The translations under genes and the position numbers were made by a program. A stretch of 64,000 nt of DNA. It comes from Winogradskyella sp. (GTDB taxonomy: Bacteria; Bacteroidota; Bacteroidia; Flavobacteriales; Flavobacteriaceae). Of the stretch, positions 24,396 to 36,580 are shown piece after piece. The notes beneath the pieces are model-generated. The model did not search any database and had not been told where the DNA came from. It saw nothing but the letters and a program-made list of their open reading frames with translations. How positions within the stretch are numbered: position 1 is the stretch's first letter; the number at the start of each line of letters is the position of its first letter. Location: contig NZ_JANQIM010000010.1 of NCBI RefSeq assembly GCF_028282165.1, positions 54,275 through 118,274 on the forward strand, read 5' to 3'.

Positions 24396-25778
24396 CTAAT
24401 TCAAAACTAATTCGGAAAGATATTTTTCAGTCTTTGGGTTAGAAGGTCGACAAAAGAACGCATCAACAATTTTACCATTAGGATCAATCAACGCATAATG
24501 CGGTATTCCTAAATGATAAGTGTTTATGTAAAGGAGTTTCATAAAATCATCGTCTATAGCATCTTTGTCGGGGTGTCCTTGGAAGGGAGCTAATAATTGA
24601 ATATTTTTTAATTTCTTTTGATTAACCATTTTCTTCCATTTTTCTTTTGCTTCTAACTTATCTACGCTAATTCCGATGAACTCTATCGCTTTGTCTTCAA
24701 ATTGGTTTTCAAGCTTTTTAAGAGAGGGAAATTCCTTTATGCAATTAATGCACCAAGTTGCCCAAAAATCTATATAAACATATTTTCCTCGAAGACTTTC
24801 TAATGAAACAATTTCTCCGTTGACATTTTCATAAGAAAAACTTGCTAAATCTCCTTCTGCTTCGTGAAATTTATCGTAAAGGTTAAAAATGTGGTGACCG
24901 ATACTGTCCGAAGGTTGTTGTTTGTTTATAAAAGCCTCAATAGTTTTGGATTTCCTGAAGTTGTCTTCGCCAAATTGCAATTCTTTATGAAGTGCACTTA
25001 CCAAGCTTTTAAGAAAATATGTTTTAAAATTTGGATGGTCAATATTTTGATAATAGTTACTTAAACTATCAACTCGGTTTAGTGCAACTAATATTCTTGC
25101 AATAACGGATACAAAGTTCTTGCTACTGTTCAATTCATTAGAATCATCTATATTGATGGACATCGCCTTTTCCAGGTCTTTCATAATTGCATCATCAGTA
25201 GCTGGATTAGTTTCGAGCATTATCTTATCTATTAATAACTGATTGAAGTATTTATAATCCAATTCTTTTTGTTCGGCTTGCACAAATTGTGGATTTGAAG
25301 TGATTTGTTCTAGTTCTTGTTTCAATTTATTAATGTAACTATCACGGAAATAGATAATTTTGTCGCCTGTCTGTTTGGTTATGTAATAATTAGAATACCA
25401 GTCAAATTCAGCAGAATATTTTCTTTTTAAGAAATTATTTGGCTCCGAACCTTTACCCGTGATCTTAATGTTATCAGTACCTAAGCTAATATGAATATCT
25501 GTGCTAGGTGTTAAGTACAAGTTGATTTGCTTTTCTTTTAAAGCTAAAGTGTAATATCCTGTTGCTAGATGCAGAGCTTCAATTTTATATTCATCAGGTG
25601 ATTTTATATTATCTATTTGTAACGAATCCCCATATTGATTGAGTAAAAAGATGTCTTGTGATTCTAATTCGTATTTATTATCAACTATATTTAGCGTTAT
25701 CCTAGTTTTATTAGTTGTGCAACTTGCAAACAACATTAATGCTGCAAGAGTAAAAACCTGTCGAGCAATAATATTCAT
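24396..25778 (-). CDS. TlpA-like thioredoxin-fold lipoprotein
   Basis: 460 residues. The lipoprotein signal ends LMLFASC (Cys20). Residues 25-110 resemble the DUF4369-like N-terminal domain found in Bacteroidota thiol-disulfide proteins, then a helical region, and from about residue 310 a thioredoxin-fold domain with WATWCINC (Cys343, Cys346). It should act as a periplasmic thiol-disulfide oxidoreductase or redox sensor. It stands alone, convergent with the DUF3820 gene. Confidence 0.9.
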   Translation of the reverse strand: MNIIARQVFTLAALMLFASCTTNKTRITLNIVDNKYELESQDIFLLNQYGDSLQIDNIKSPDEYKIEALHLATGYYTLALKEKQINLYLTPSTDIHISLGTDNIKITGKGSEPNNFLKRKYSAEFDWYSNYYITKQTGDKIIYFRDSYINKLKQELEQITSNPQFVQAEQKELDYKYFNQLLIDKIMLETNPATDDAIMKDLEKAMSINIDDSNELNSSKNFVSVIARILVALNRVDSLSNYYQNIDHPNFKTYFLKSLVSALHKELQFGEDNFRKSKTIEAFINKQQPSDSIGHHIFNLYDKFHEAEGDLASFSYENVNGEIVSLESLRGKYVYIDFWATWCINCIKEFPSLKKLENQFEDKAIEFIGISVDKLEAKEKWKKMVNQKKLKNIQLLAPFQGHPDKDAIDDDFMKLLYINTYHLGIPHYALIDPNGKIVDAFFCRPSNPKTEKYLSELVLN

Positions 25779-25952
25779 AATTCTATAGTTTAACTTATTA
25801 ACCTTAGTTAAGGCTTTTTATTGTATGTGTGGGTTTTAATCAAGCTAGCCTGTTATGAAATGAGTTCATTTTTTACGACATAAATAAGTGGCTAAAGAAG
25901 TTATCAGAAAATTTATACTAATTCAAAAAGTTAGGTATTTCATCTGTACGGT

Positions 25953-26894
25953 TTACCCATTTTCAGATAGAATATAAGCGTCACTTGTTTTTATATCCGA
26001 ATCCGATAGATGTTTAAAGGTACTAGCAAGTTGACCGTTTTGTAATTTGCTTTCTCGCATTACGAATTTTTGTTCTAAAATCTTAAAATCGTATGTTTTG
26101 TGCTGGTTGATGTATGCAGAAAAAGGTCGTCTTGTAATAATGAAGTCTCTCCCAACTTTCATAAGCTTCCACTCTAAATCACTGAATGTCCAGTGGCTAT
26201 TCCAATTCTTGGTAATCCCTATAGAAGACAAATCGATGCTATGCGACATTAATCCATTAGGTTTTAACCAGTTTTTCATGGCAACAAAAGTGCCGTCCAA
26301 ATCATCAATGTATTGCAATACAGACTGCGAATAAATAAAGTCTACCGATGCATTATTGATAATTTTAGAATCGTACCAAGGCACATGACATTTTATATAT
26401 TTATTATTCGGATTTTTAAGATCTAAAATTTCGGATCTAATCGCGTTAAGGCGCTCTTCATTTAAGGACAATTCTAAAACATCATCGTTCAATAGTTTTC
26501 TGGGAAACCCATAATGGTCTAATGCAGGAATAACTTTTGGAAACTCATCTTGATTTGGAATATTAGCTCGACTTTTGAACAAATTAACCAGTTCGTTAAA
26601 ATTATCCAAGTTTCTCTGCGCATCCCAATATTCAATCACATCCAGCGTATGGAGTTGTCGACTGCCACTAAGTAAAGCACAGAATCCGATACCTAAAGAC
26701 TTACCGGGGCCAAGCTCGGCCACAATTTCCGGAACACCTATTCTATGTTGATTCCAATGATTTAAGTGCCGCATCCATACCGAGTAGCAGTATCTACTTC
26801 TTGTTGTACTTCCGCCAGATTTGTACGGTTTTTTTATTCTCAAAAACCGCATTAAAATATTTTTCGCTAAAGGAATAGCCGTCTCTTTATTCAT
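25953..26894 (-). CDS. Class I SAM-dependent methyltransferase
   Basis: 313 residues. The SAM-binding motif I is VAELGPGKSLGIG near residue 60, followed by an acidic end of strand 2 (LDVIEYWD). Later YSQSVLQYIDDLD is the motif-post-I to III region of FkbM/small-molecule type methyltransferases. No membrane segments. The basic N-terminus (IKKPYKSGGSTTRSRYCYS) is unusual. The start overlaps the stop of a 47-codon reading frame (ATGA). The target is unknown; sugar or lipid methylation is possible. Confidence 0.8.
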   Translation of the reverse strand: MNKETAIPLAKNILMRFLRIKKPYKSGGSTTRSRYCYSVWMRHLNHWNQHRIGVPEIVAELGPGKSLGIGFCALLSGSRQLHTLDVIEYWDAQRNLDNFNELVNLFKSRANIPNQDEFPKVIPALDHYGFPRKLLNDDVLELSLNEERLNAIRSEILDLKNPNNKYIKCHVPWYDSKIINNASVDFIYSQSVLQYIDDLDGTFVAMKNWLKPNGLMSHSIDLSSIGITKNWNSHWTFSDLEWKLMKVGRDFIITRRPFSAYINQHKTYDFKILEQKFVMRESKLQNGQLASTFKHLSDSDIKTSDAYILSENG

Positions 26895-28859
<1,965 letters not shown>

Positions 28860-28946
28860 TATGCCACTTTGGCGTTAAATGAATTTTGGACGACTTTTTG
28901 AGCGATCTAAATCATTAATTATATATCCGTATTTTCGGAACATATT

Positions 28947-30866
28947 ATGGAAGAAAAGAAACTCGATATCAATTCAATCATAGGATTCATTCTAATATTC
29001 GGAATCCTGGTGTACATGATGTATCAAAATACACCTACACCAGAAGAGATTGAAGCACAAAAGCAAGCCGAACAAGAGCAAGTTGAAGCCGAGCAAAAAG
29101 CTAGTAAGCAAAATGAAGCCGTAGTTACTACTGCACAAGATTATAGCAGTGCTAAAGTTTTAGATTCTACACAGCTTGCTAAAGCACAAAGTAGATTAGG
29201 CTCGCTGTCATACGCACTCACTTTGCCAGGAGAAGAAATGACAACAGTAGAGACCGAAATTTTTCAACTGAAGTTTAAGCGAAACGGCGGTCAACTGGCA
29301 GAAGTTAAGTTGAAGAAATTCGTCGATCATGATTCGCTACCGATATACATGGTGAAGGACTTAAATAGTAATTTCAATATTACATTTAGTACCTCAGATA
29401 ATCGTACGCACAATACCCAAGACTTTCCCTTTCAACCAAGTGTGACAAAAAGCGGGGAAAATACAATTGTATCGATGAAGCTTAAATTCTCCGAGACAGA
29501 ATTTTTAGAATATAGATACGAATTAAGGCCTAGTGATTATATGATTGATTTTTCAATTAAGTCCCAAGGCTTAAATGGTATATTCAATACATCGCAACCC
29601 ATTACTTTAGATTGGAGACAAAAAGGAATGCGACATGCCAAGAGTATAAGCTACGAGAATCGTTACACACGGCTCACCTATATGCACGATAAAGACCGTG
29701 TTGAGAAACTGTCTCAAATGGGCGATGATGAAGAAACAGTTGAAGATGTAGAGTGGTTATCCTACAGACAACATTTCTTTAGCTCTATTTTGGTAGCTAA
29801 TGATGCTCCATTTAGTAAGGTAGATATGACTTCACAAAATTTAGTTGAAGACGAAGAAATAGATTCCCTCTTCACTAAGCTGTACACATCTAAAATACCT
29901 TTGGCCTTTAGTGGTGGGGAGTTAAATAAAAATATGGGATTGTATTATGGACCAACAGATGCTAAAGTTCTAAAAACTTACGATAGAGATCTCGAGGAAA
30001 GTATTCCTTTTGGTTGGGGCATTTTTGGTTGGATTAATAAGGCACTTTTTATTCCATTATTTGCATGGTTGAGTAGCATGTTGCCTTATGGTATAGCTAT
30101 TATTGTTATGACGGTTTTAGTAAAACTGATGTTGTCTTTTGTACAATACAAACAGTTTTTATCACAAGCCAAATTAAGGATATTAAAACCAGAGTTAGAT
30201 GCTATTAGAGCCAAGTACAAAGACAATAAGTTAAAGGCACAACAAGAAACCATGGCATTACAGAGCAAGGCTGGCGCAAGTCCACTAAGTGGTTGCTTAC
30301 CTGGACTGATGCAGATTCCGGTCTTTTATGCCTTATTTATGTTTTTCCCAACGGCTTTTGATTTAAGACAAAAAAGCTTCCTCTGGGTAGACGATTTAAG
30401 TTCTTATGATTCTATATTAGAATGGGATACTCATATTCCGATCATTTCAACATTCTATGGAAACCATATGGCTTTATTCCCAATTTTGGCAGCTATAGCG
30501 ATTTTCTTCTATATGAAAATGACCACAGGCCAACAAACCGCGATGCAAGGACCACCACAAGAAGGAATGCCAGATATGAGCAAGATGATGAAGTATATGA
30601 TTTATTTCTCGCCATTGTTAATGTTGGTGTTCTTTAATAATTACGCATCGGGATTAAGTTTGTACTACTTTATCTCTAATCTAATCAGTATAGGTATTAT
30701 GCTAGTGATTAAGAATTACATCATTGATGAAGATAAAGTATTGGCAAAGATTGAAGTGAGTAAGAGCAAGCCTAAAAAGCAAAGTAGATTCCAGAAGAAA
30801 ATGGCAGAGATGATGGAGCAAGCTGAGCAACAAAAACAGATACAACAAAAACGAAAGAAAAAATAA
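28947..30866 (+). CDS. yidC: Membrane protein insertase YidC
   Basis: 639 residues. An N-terminal membrane anchor (residues 9-23) is followed by a large periplasmic beta domain (to about 350) and the conserved five-helix insertase core, with ALFIPLFAWLSSMLPYG, the C1 coiled loop and GCLPGLMQIPVFYALF. The C-terminal tail is very basic and Gln-rich. It inserts membrane proteins alone or with SecYEG, in the same pathway as FtsY and SecA found elsewhere in this window. A terminator follows. Confidence 0.97.
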   Translation: MEEKKLDINSIIGFILIFGILVYMMYQNTPTPEEIEAQKQAEQEQVEAEQKASKQNEAVVTTAQDYSSAKVLDSTQLAKAQSRLGSLSYALTLPGEEMTTVETEIFQLKFKRNGGQLAEVKLKKFVDHDSLPIYMVKDLNSNFNITFSTSDNRTHNTQDFPFQPSVTKSGENTIVSMKLKFSETEFLEYRYELRPSDYMIDFSIKSQGLNGIFNTSQPITLDWRQKGMRHAKSISYENRYTRLTYMHDKDRVEKLSQMGDDEETVEDVEWLSYRQHFFSSILVANDAPFSKVDMTSQNLVEDEEIDSLFTKLYTSKIPLAFSGGELNKNMGLYYGPTDAKVLKTYDRDLEESIPFGWGIFGWINKALFIPLFAWLSSMLPYGIAIIVMTVLVKLMLSFVQYKQFLSQAKLRILKPELDAIRAKYKDNKLKAQQETMALQSKAGASPLSGCLPGLMQIPVFYALFMFFPTAFDLRQKSFLWVDDLSSYDSILEWDTHIPIISTFYGNHMALFPILAAIAIFFYMKMTTGQQTAMQGPPQEGMPDMSKMMKYMIYFSPLLMLVFFNNYASGLSLYYFISNLISIGIMLVIKNYIIDEDKVLAKIEVSKSKPKKQSRFQKKMAEMMEQAEQQKQIQQKRKKK

Positions 30867-30888
30867 ATTTCCTTGCGGTGTTATAGTG

Positions 30889-30918
30889 AAAGCCTTGGTA
30901 AATACCTAGGCTTTTTTA
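30889..30918 (+). terminator. Terminator after yidC
   Basis: AAAGCCTTGG (30889-30898) pairs with CCTAGGCTTT (30905-30914) with one mismatch, then a T run. Confidence 0.8.
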
Positions 30919-30959
30919 TTTTTAATAAATAATGATATAAACTAAAGAAAGATTAAGAA

Positions 30960-31640
30960 ATGAAGGAGAATATAAAAGCCGAAGTTGTAGAGCAGTTACG
31001 AAAAGACATAAGTTTCGGATTTTATGATAGTAACGAATTATTTGAAAACATAGTCGATATGTTTTATGATATAGAAAATTTTGATAAAAATTGGTTGAAG
31101 GATGAGATAGAATCGCGACTTGCAAAGCATGAAGACCAAAGTCAGTATTGGGAAAAACCAACTGACTTTGAAAGGCTGAAGGATGCTTTTGATCAGTTGA
31201 ATGAGAAAGGTATTGTTTCGCTGCATAAAGCAGGATATACAAGGCAAGATGCCGAAAATGATTGCTTAGAAATGATAGATGAACTTAAGGCGATAGGAAT
31301 AAATGCAAAAGGCTATTGCTACTATCATACTCAAGATCTTGAAAGAGTTCTTGGGGAAGAAAAAATGCTGTTTTTAGGATATGACAGTTACAATGGAGAG
31401 GATGAACTTGCAAAGCAAGTGGCTCAAGAAATAGTTGATATTTTAAAGCATAATGGCTTTAATGTCAAATGGAATGGTTCTCTCAATAGTAGAATAGAAG
31501 TTTTGGATATAAATTGGAGAAAAACTATAGATGGAATTGATTACAACTATGACAGAATATTTAAGATAATGAGAAATAATCCTGAAATAAAAGATAAAAA
31601 CGGAAAAAAAGATCCCAAGCCATTTTGGAAATTTTGGTAA
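30960..31640 (+). CDS. DUF6891-like hypothetical protein
   Basis: 226 residues, acidic, no signal or membrane segment. From residue 60 onward it carries the pattern of DUF6891: WEKPTDFERLKDAFDQL, a GIVSLHKAGYTRQDA segment, GYCYYHTQDLERVL, then LFLGYDSYNG and VKWNGSLNSRIEVLDINW. Function unknown; members are stand-alone cytoplasmic proteins in many bacteria. Its 3' end shares a bidirectional terminator with the convergent FAS1 gene. Confidence 0.75.
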   Translation: MKENIKAEVVEQLRKDISFGFYDSNELFENIVDMFYDIENFDKNWLKDEIESRLAKHEDQSQYWEKPTDFERLKDAFDQLNEKGIVSLHKAGYTRQDAENDCLEMIDELKAIGINAKGYCYYHTQDLERVLGEEKMLFLGYDSYNGEDELAKQVAQEIVDILKHNGFNVKWNGSLNSRIEVLDINWRKTIDGIDYNYDRIFKIMRNNPEIKDKNGKKDPKPFWKFW

Positions 31641-31675
31641 TAGTTAATATAAGTCTGTCTACTAGTTCTATAAAA

Positions 31676-31701
31676 AAAACCCAGACATTTGTCTGGGTTT
31701 T
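31676..31701. terminator. Bidirectional terminator between DUF6891 and FAS1 genes
   Basis: AAAACCCAGAC (31676-31686), loop ATTT, GTCTGGGTTTT (31691-31701): a perfect 11-base stem with A and T runs on both sides, between convergent genes. Confidence 0.9.
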
Positions 31702-31756
31702 CTACTAACTAAATCAATCAATATAAAAATGAGGTAATCAGCCTCCACTTTTCTCT

Positions 31757-33139
31757 TTAATTTGTTGTATCTGGAATTAACACGCTTTCAATAACATGTA
31801 TTACACCATTATTGGCTTGAACATTTACAACTGTAATATCTATATCTGTATTTCCAGCACCATCGGTAATTTTAGCAGGATTTCCATCGTTACCAGGTAA
31901 ATTGATTGTAATCATATCACCTTCTAGCGTTGGTGCCATGTCACCATCATTTAAATCTTCAGCTCTTATATTACCATTAGCTACATGGTGAGCTAAAACA
32001 CTGTTCAATAAATCATCATCAATATCTGCAGGTGAATTCCAGGCCATGTTACTGTTTAGTAAAGCTACAAAAGCATCATTATCTGGTGCAAAAACTGTAA
32101 AAGGACCGTCTCCCATTAGAGTAGGTATATACATTGGATCAGCAGCACTGCCATCCGCCTCTGCTAAAGATGCTTCTAAATTATCAAAATTTGGGTCTGC
32201 AGTGGCAAATGTCACAACTGTTGGTAAGGCTATAACAGTATCCACAATGTGCACAATACCATTATCTGCCGTGTTGTCTGGATTGTCTACTGTCGATTGT
32301 CCGTTAAGAACAACACCGTTAGAAGTATTGAAATAAATATTCAAATTATCACCATCGGCATTAACTGCACCTGTTAACTCATATCCAGCCCCTGCACTAA
32401 CCAAATCTGTTGATGAAATATCCGAACCACTAATAACATGGTTTAAAAGAATATTGGTAACTAAAGTTTCTTCTTCTGTGGACAAATTATCTAAATCTAA
32501 TCCAGTGTCGGCTAATAAAGTCGCAAAGGCGTCATTGTCAGGAGCAAATACGGTAAATGGACCATCTCCTTGAAGCACAGATACTAAATCGGTTGCAGTA
32601 AGAGCAGCTGCTAGGGAAGATAAGCCACTATCCAAAGCCAACTCCACAACCGTAAACAGTACATTAATAGGTGCACCAGCAACATCTAGCGAGGCACATA
32701 AGTTATTGGTGGTAACAATATCAAGTACATCGCCACCAGTAGTAGTACCAAAATTAATAACACTAAGATCTAAGAAATTTGGATCAGTATTATCAGAGGT
32801 TTCTGCTACCAAAGTATGTATGGTATATAAACCTGATTCTGTCACATTAAAACTTGGATTAGCGCCAGCTTGCTCAATCACTAAGTTAGTGCCTGATGTT
32901 AAAACATAAGTTACATCGTAATTAGCGGGAACTACAATGTCTCCATTAGCAGTAGCACTGATCGAAGCGCTTCCACTTAAGAGTGAAACGGAATCTTCAT
33001 CTGCTGTAAGAGTTCCAGCGTCTGCTGCACACGCATTTGGATTTTGATCGTTACCATCGTCGTCGTCACTACATCCAGCAACACCTAAAACCAATAGAAA
33101 TACTGTCAATAGTTTAAGAGTTTTTGAAATAATTTTCAT
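31757..33139 (-). CDS. Fasciclin (FAS1) domain lipoprotein
   Basis: 460 residues. The lipoprotein signal ends VAGCSDDDDGN (Cys23), an Asp-rich start that in Bacteroidota often favours surface export. After an Ig-like N-terminal region (30-155) come two FAS1 domains (about 160-300 and 312-455), each with a GDGPFTVFAPDNDAF motif and a closing GIVHIVD/GVIHVIE segment. FAS1 domains mediate adhesion; the protein is probably exposed at the cell surface. Confidence 0.93.
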   Translation of the reverse strand: MKIISKTLKLLTVFLLVLGVAGCSDDDDGNDQNPNACAADAGTLTADEDSVSLLSGSASISATANGDIVVPANYDVTYVLTSGTNLVIEQAGANPSFNVTESGLYTIHTLVAETSDNTDPNFLDLSVINFGTTTGGDVLDIVTTNNLCASLDVAGAPINVLFTVVELALDSGLSSLAAALTATDLVSVLQGDGPFTVFAPDNDAFATLLADTGLDLDNLSTEEETLVTNILLNHVISGSDISSTDLVSAGAGYELTGAVNADGDNLNIYFNTSNGVVLNGQSTVDNPDNTADNGIVHIVDTVIALPTVVTFATADPNFDNLEASLAEADGSAADPMYIPTLMGDGPFTVFAPDNDAFVALLNSNMAWNSPADIDDDLLNSVLAHHVANGNIRAEDLNDGDMAPTLEGDMITINLPGNDGNPAKITDGAGNTDIDITVVNVQANNGVIHVIESVLIPDTTN

Positions 33140-33207
33140 TTTTTTGAGTTTTTAAAATTGTTCAACATTGCTACAAACATTTCAGTTTGTCTAATCAAAA
33201 GTACGAA

Positions 33208-33918
33208 ATGATTAAACAAAAAGTTTATCACACATTTATTTTTACAATAATTTTAACACTTGGCTATGCTCAAAAATCGGTTAATCAGTACGATAAAGAC
33301 GGTAAACGTCACGGTTTGTGGACAAAAAACTACTTTCAGACCGATCAAAAGCGCTATGAAGGTACTTTTAAGCATGGTAAGGAAATAGATACCTTTAACT
33401 ATTATACCTTATCTAAGGGAAAAAGTGTGTTGAGTGCCACAAAAGTGTTTAACGAAAGGGACAGTATAGCCGAAGTAACATTTTATACCTCTAAAAAGAA
33501 AATCATTAGTAAGGGTAAAATGAACGGTAAGCGCTACGTTGGGGAATGGGTGTATTACCATAAGGATTCCCCTAAAAAAATGATTACGGAATATTATAAT
33601 GAAGAGGGCAAGCTCGAAGGCGAACGTATTGTGTATTATAAAAATGGAAATATTGCCGAGAAATCATTTTACAAAGACGGTGAACTAGATGGTATATCTA
33701 AATGGTATGCAGAAGATGATTTATTATTGCGAGAGTCCACCTATGAAGACGGAAAGCTAAATGGTAAAACCGCTAATTATGATGCTGGTGGTAATGTAAC
33801 CTCTGAAGGTCATTATGGTGGAAATAAAAAAGTAGGTATCTGGAAATACTACAAGAATGGTAAAATCTCCAAGGAAATAGACCATACCAATCAAAAAGTT
33901 ATCAAAAAATACGAATAG
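33208..33918 (+). CDS. MORN-repeat/YwqK-type secreted protein
   Basis: 236 residues from the ATG at 33208, which gives a signal peptide (MIKQKVYHTFIFTIILTLGYAQ). An upstream in-frame TTG at 33187 is less likely. The rest is a series of about seven 20-23 residue antitoxin-YwqK/MORN-type repeats such as YYKNGNIAEKSFYKDGELDG and TYEDGKLNGK. Proteins of this type are common in Bacteroidota; despite the YwqK family name there is no toxin gene next to it, and the role is unknown. Confidence 0.85.
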   Translation: MIKQKVYHTFIFTIILTLGYAQKSVNQYDKDGKRHGLWTKNYFQTDQKRYEGTFKHGKEIDTFNYYTLSKGKSVLSATKVFNERDSIAEVTFYTSKKKIISKGKMNGKRYVGEWVYYHKDSPKKMITEYYNEEGKLEGERIVYYKNGNIAEKSFYKDGELDGISKWYAEDDLLLRESTYEDGKLNGKTANYDAGGNVTSEGHYGGNKKVGIWKYYKNGKISKEIDHTNQKVIKKYE

Positions 33919-33951
33919 ATTTGAGCTATTGAATCAATAGTTTTTACATAT

Positions 33952-33979
33952 GGCAATCACAATGGTATTGCCTTTTTTA
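33952..33979 (+). terminator. Terminator after the MORN-repeat gene
   Basis: GGCAAT (33952-33957) pairs with ATTGCC (33967-33972), followed by six T residues. Short stem, moderate strength. Confidence 0.55.
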
Positions 33980-33984
33980 TTTTG

Positions 33985-33992
33985 TAATTTTG
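33985..33992 (+). promoter_or_regulatory. Possible -7 box of mnmA
   Basis: TAATTTTG, a TAnnTTTG match. If used, the leader would be about 115 bases and include the palindrome at 34049-34066. Confidence 0.4.
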
Positions 33993-34048
33993 CCCTTGCT
34001 TTACAGACAAATAGCTTTATTAACTCGTCATTTCGAGTATTTTGGCTG

Positions 34049-34066
34049 TCCCGATAGCTATCGGGA
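34049..34066. repeat. Palindromic core of a dispersed hairpin repeat
   Basis: TCCCGATAGCTATCGGGA is a perfect palindrome, flanked by GTCATTTCGAGTA on the left and ATGTATCGAG on the right. Related cores occur at about 6147-6164 (one mismatch) and 55448-55463. Confidence 0.8.
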
Positions 34067-34112
34067 TTGAAATGTATCGAGAAAAAGAGTGGATTTATTT
34101 AAGTCAATGAAC

Positions 34113-35300
34113 ATGAAACGCGTTATTGTAGGACTTTCGGGAGGTGTAGACTCTAGTGTCGCAGCCTATCTCTTAAAAGAGCAGGGTTACGAGGTTATAG
34201 GCTTGTTTATGAAAAACTGGCACGATGATTCCGTGACCATTTCAGATGAATGCCCTTGGCTAGAAGATAGTAATGATGCCATGTTGGTGGCGGATAAGTT
34301 GGGTATTCCGTTTCAAACTGTCGACTTAAGCGTACAGTACAAAGAACGTATTGTGGATTATATGTTCAATGAATACGAAAAAGGCCGGACACCAAATCCA
34401 GATGTGTTATGCAATCGTGAGATAAAGTTCGATGTCTTTATGGATATTGCCATGGAACTAGGCGCAGATTATGTAGCTACAGGGCATTATTGTCGTAAAG
34501 CAACCATAGAAAAAGATGGGCAACACATCCATCAACTATTGGCAGGGGTAGATAATAACAAAGATCAATCCTACTTTTTATGTCAGTTGTCCCAAGCACA
34601 ACTGGCTAAAGCCCTGTTTCCCATAGGAGAACTTACCAAGCCAGAAGTACGGAAAATTGCTAAAGCTCAAGATTTAATCACAGCCGAGAAGAAAGATTCC
34701 CAAGGCCTTTGTTTTATAGGTAAGGTACGACTACCAGAATTTTTGCAACAACAACTCAAACCCAAAGAAGGTGTTATTGTTGAGGTTGATGAGTCTTTAG
34801 ATGTTTATAATCAAAGTCAGCCAGAGTTTAATACAAAAGAAAGTGAATTGGCATTTTTAGCAAAGAAACCTGAATACACAATTTCCGATGGAAAAGTGGT
34901 AGGTCAGCATCAAGGTGCACATTACTTCACTAAGGGTCAACGTAAAGGATTGGCTGTTGGTGGTACCAAAGAACCACTATTTGTCATTGAAACTGACGTT
35001 GAAGAGAATGTTATCTATACAGGGCAAGGTAAAAATCATCCAGGTTTGTTACGCAATGTCTTATTTGTTTCTAATAGTGAATTGCATTGGGTACGCGAAG
35101 ACTTAGCTTTAAAGGAAGATGAGACTATGGAAGTGATGGCAAGAATTCGTTATAGACAACCATTGGAAAAAGCAACACTTCATAAAGTCAATTCTGGACT
35201 TTACGTTGAATTTAAAAACAAGCAATCTGCCATTACCGAAGGCCAATTTGTAGCTTGGTACGTCAACGACGAATTATTAGGCTCTGGTGTTATCTCATAG
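34113..35300 (+). CDS. mnmA: tRNA-specific 2-thiouridylase MnmA
   Basis: 395 residues from the ATG at 34113 ([15 protein letters not shown]); an ATG two codons upstream (34107) is possible. The PP-loop SGGVDSS binds ATP; the two catalytic cysteines are in [12 protein letters not shown] and [10 protein letters not shown]. It thiolates U34 of Lys, Glu and Gln tRNAs using a persulfide. The central insertion around residues 235-265 is as seen in other flavobacteria. Confidence 0.96.
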   Translation: MKRVIVGLSGGVDSSVAAYLLKEQGYEVIGLFMKNWHDDSVTISDECPWLEDSNDAMLVADKLGIPFQTVDLSVQYKERIVDYMFNEYEKGRTPNPDVLCNREIKFDVFMDIAMELGADYVATGHYCRKATIEKDGQHIHQLLAGVDNNKDQSYFLCQLSQAQLAKALFPIGELTKPEVRKIAKAQDLITAEKKDSQGLCFIGKVRLPEFLQQQLKPKEGVIVEVDESLDVYNQSQPEFNTKESELAFLAKKPEYTISDGKVVGQHQGAHYFTKGQRKGLAVGGTKEPLFVIETDVEENVIYTGQGKNHPGLLRNVLFVSNSELHWVREDLALKEDETMEVMARIRYRQPLEKATLHKVNSGLYVEFKNKQSAITEGQFVAWYVNDELLGSGVIS

Positions 35301-35330
35301 ATCACTAATGATCTCATAATGTTAGAATGT

Positions 35331-35436
35331 TAGTTTGAGTGTCCCGACGCTTGCTGTCGGAATGTATCTATAACTTTTATAACTGGTAAAACCTCTCGAT
35401 GCAACAAGCTATCGCTTGCCACTCGAAGTGACATAG
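35331..35436. repeat. Pair of dispersed hairpin repeats between mnmA and nitronate monooxygenase
   Basis: The left unit is GTGTCCCGACGCTTGCTGTC plus GGAATGTATC. The right unit is CTCGATGCAACAAGCTATCG followed by CTTGCCACTCGAAGTGAC, in the opposite orientation. The remaining gap bases (35301-35507) show no gene. Confidence 0.6.
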
Positions 35437-35507
35437 TTAAAATTATCCCATTAACATTCGCTAAATTCACTCGAATTGACGAATTTTATGGCAATTAACA
35501 TAAAATC

Positions 35508-36449
35508 ATGATTAACAGAATCACCTCACTCTTTAACATCAAGTATCCCATTGTCCAAGCAGGAATGATCTGGAATAGTGGTTGGCGTTTAGCGTCTGCA
35601 GCCAGTAATTCAGGTATTTTAGGATTAATAGGCGCAGGTTCTATGTACCCTGAGGTTCTGCGGGAGCACATCCAGAAATGTACAGCCGCGACCGATAAGC
35701 CCTTTGGTGTTAATGTGCCAATGCTCTATCCCAATATTGAAGAGATTATGGATATCATTGTTGCCGAAGGGGTGAAAATTGTCTTCACGTCGGCTGGAAA
35801 TCCTAAAACCTGGACCTCATGGTTGCAAGACAAAGGGATTACGGTAGTCCATGTGGTAAGTAGCGTCAAATTTGCACTAAAAGCCCAAGCCGCAGGTGTC
35901 GATGCGGTTGTAGCTGAAGGTTTTGAAGCAGGAGGTCATAACGGACGCGATGAAACGACAACCTTAACGTTGATTCCGATGGTGAAAGAACAATTAGAGA
36001 TACCATTAATAGCTGCGGGAGGTATCGCTACTGGTAGAGCGATGTTGGCTTGTATGATCCTTGGAGCCGATGGTGTACAGGTAGGTAGTCGATTTGTAGC
36101 CAGTGAGGAATCCTCAGCACATCAGGATTTTAAACAAGTGGTAGTGGATGCCAAAGAAGGAGACACTCAATTGACCTTAAAGGAATTGGCGCCAGTACGT
36201 TTGATTAAAAATAAGTTTTATAGCGAAGTACAGGAGCTTTATAAAACAGGCCCATCTGTTGAAGAGTTGAAAACTTTATTAGGCAGGGCCAGAGCCAAAC
36301 GAGGTATGTTTGAAGGCGATTTAGAGGATGGAGAGCTCGAAATTGGTCAAATCTCAGGCTTAATTCACGATATCAAACCCGTAGCCGAGATTGTACAAGA
36401 TATGGTCGCTGAGTTTGAGGAAGCTAAAAAGAGTATTACTTCACTTTAG
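35508..36449 (+). CDS. Nitronate monooxygenase family flavoprotein
   Basis: 313 residues. TIM-barrel FMN enzyme of the 2-nitropropane dioxygenase family: YPIVQAGMIW at the start, FGVNVPMLYP, EAGGHNGRDE (catalytic His region) and AAGGIATGRAMLACMILGADGVQVGSRF for the phosphate-binding end. It could detoxify propionate-3-nitronate, or be an FabK-like enoyl reductase; the AGGHNG motif favours the nitronate group. Stand-alone gene. Confidence 0.9.
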   Translation: MINRITSLFNIKYPIVQAGMIWNSGWRLASAASNSGILGLIGAGSMYPEVLREHIQKCTAATDKPFGVNVPMLYPNIEEIMDIIVAEGVKIVFTSAGNPKTWTSWLQDKGITVVHVVSSVKFALKAQAAGVDAVVAEGFEAGGHNGRDETTTLTLIPMVKEQLEIPLIAAGGIATGRAMLACMILGADGVQVGSRFVASEESSAHQDFKQVVVDAKEGDTQLTLKELAPVRLIKNKFYSEVQELYKTGPSVEELKTLLGRARAKRGMFEGDLEDGELEIGQISGLIHDIKPVAEIVQDMVAEFEEAKKSITSL

Positions 36450-36580
36450 ATAAAACTACGTAGTTCTATATATTGATTTTCTGGGGTTTAAAAGCTACTA
36501 GGGCATAAGTTATATCATTATTGGATGTTAATTTATGCTAAGTATAGAACCAGATTTTGTTTAAGCGTTATTTGTCAACC

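Noticed and set aside
31757..33139. Open frames on the plus strand within the FAS1 gene (for example 32046-32336)
   Set aside because: They are antisense shadows; the minus frame has a lipoprotein signal, two FAS1 domains and is continuous.
33208..33918. A toxin-antitoxin system based on the YwqK family name
   Set aside because: No toxin gene is adjacent and the protein has a signal peptide with MORN-type repeats.
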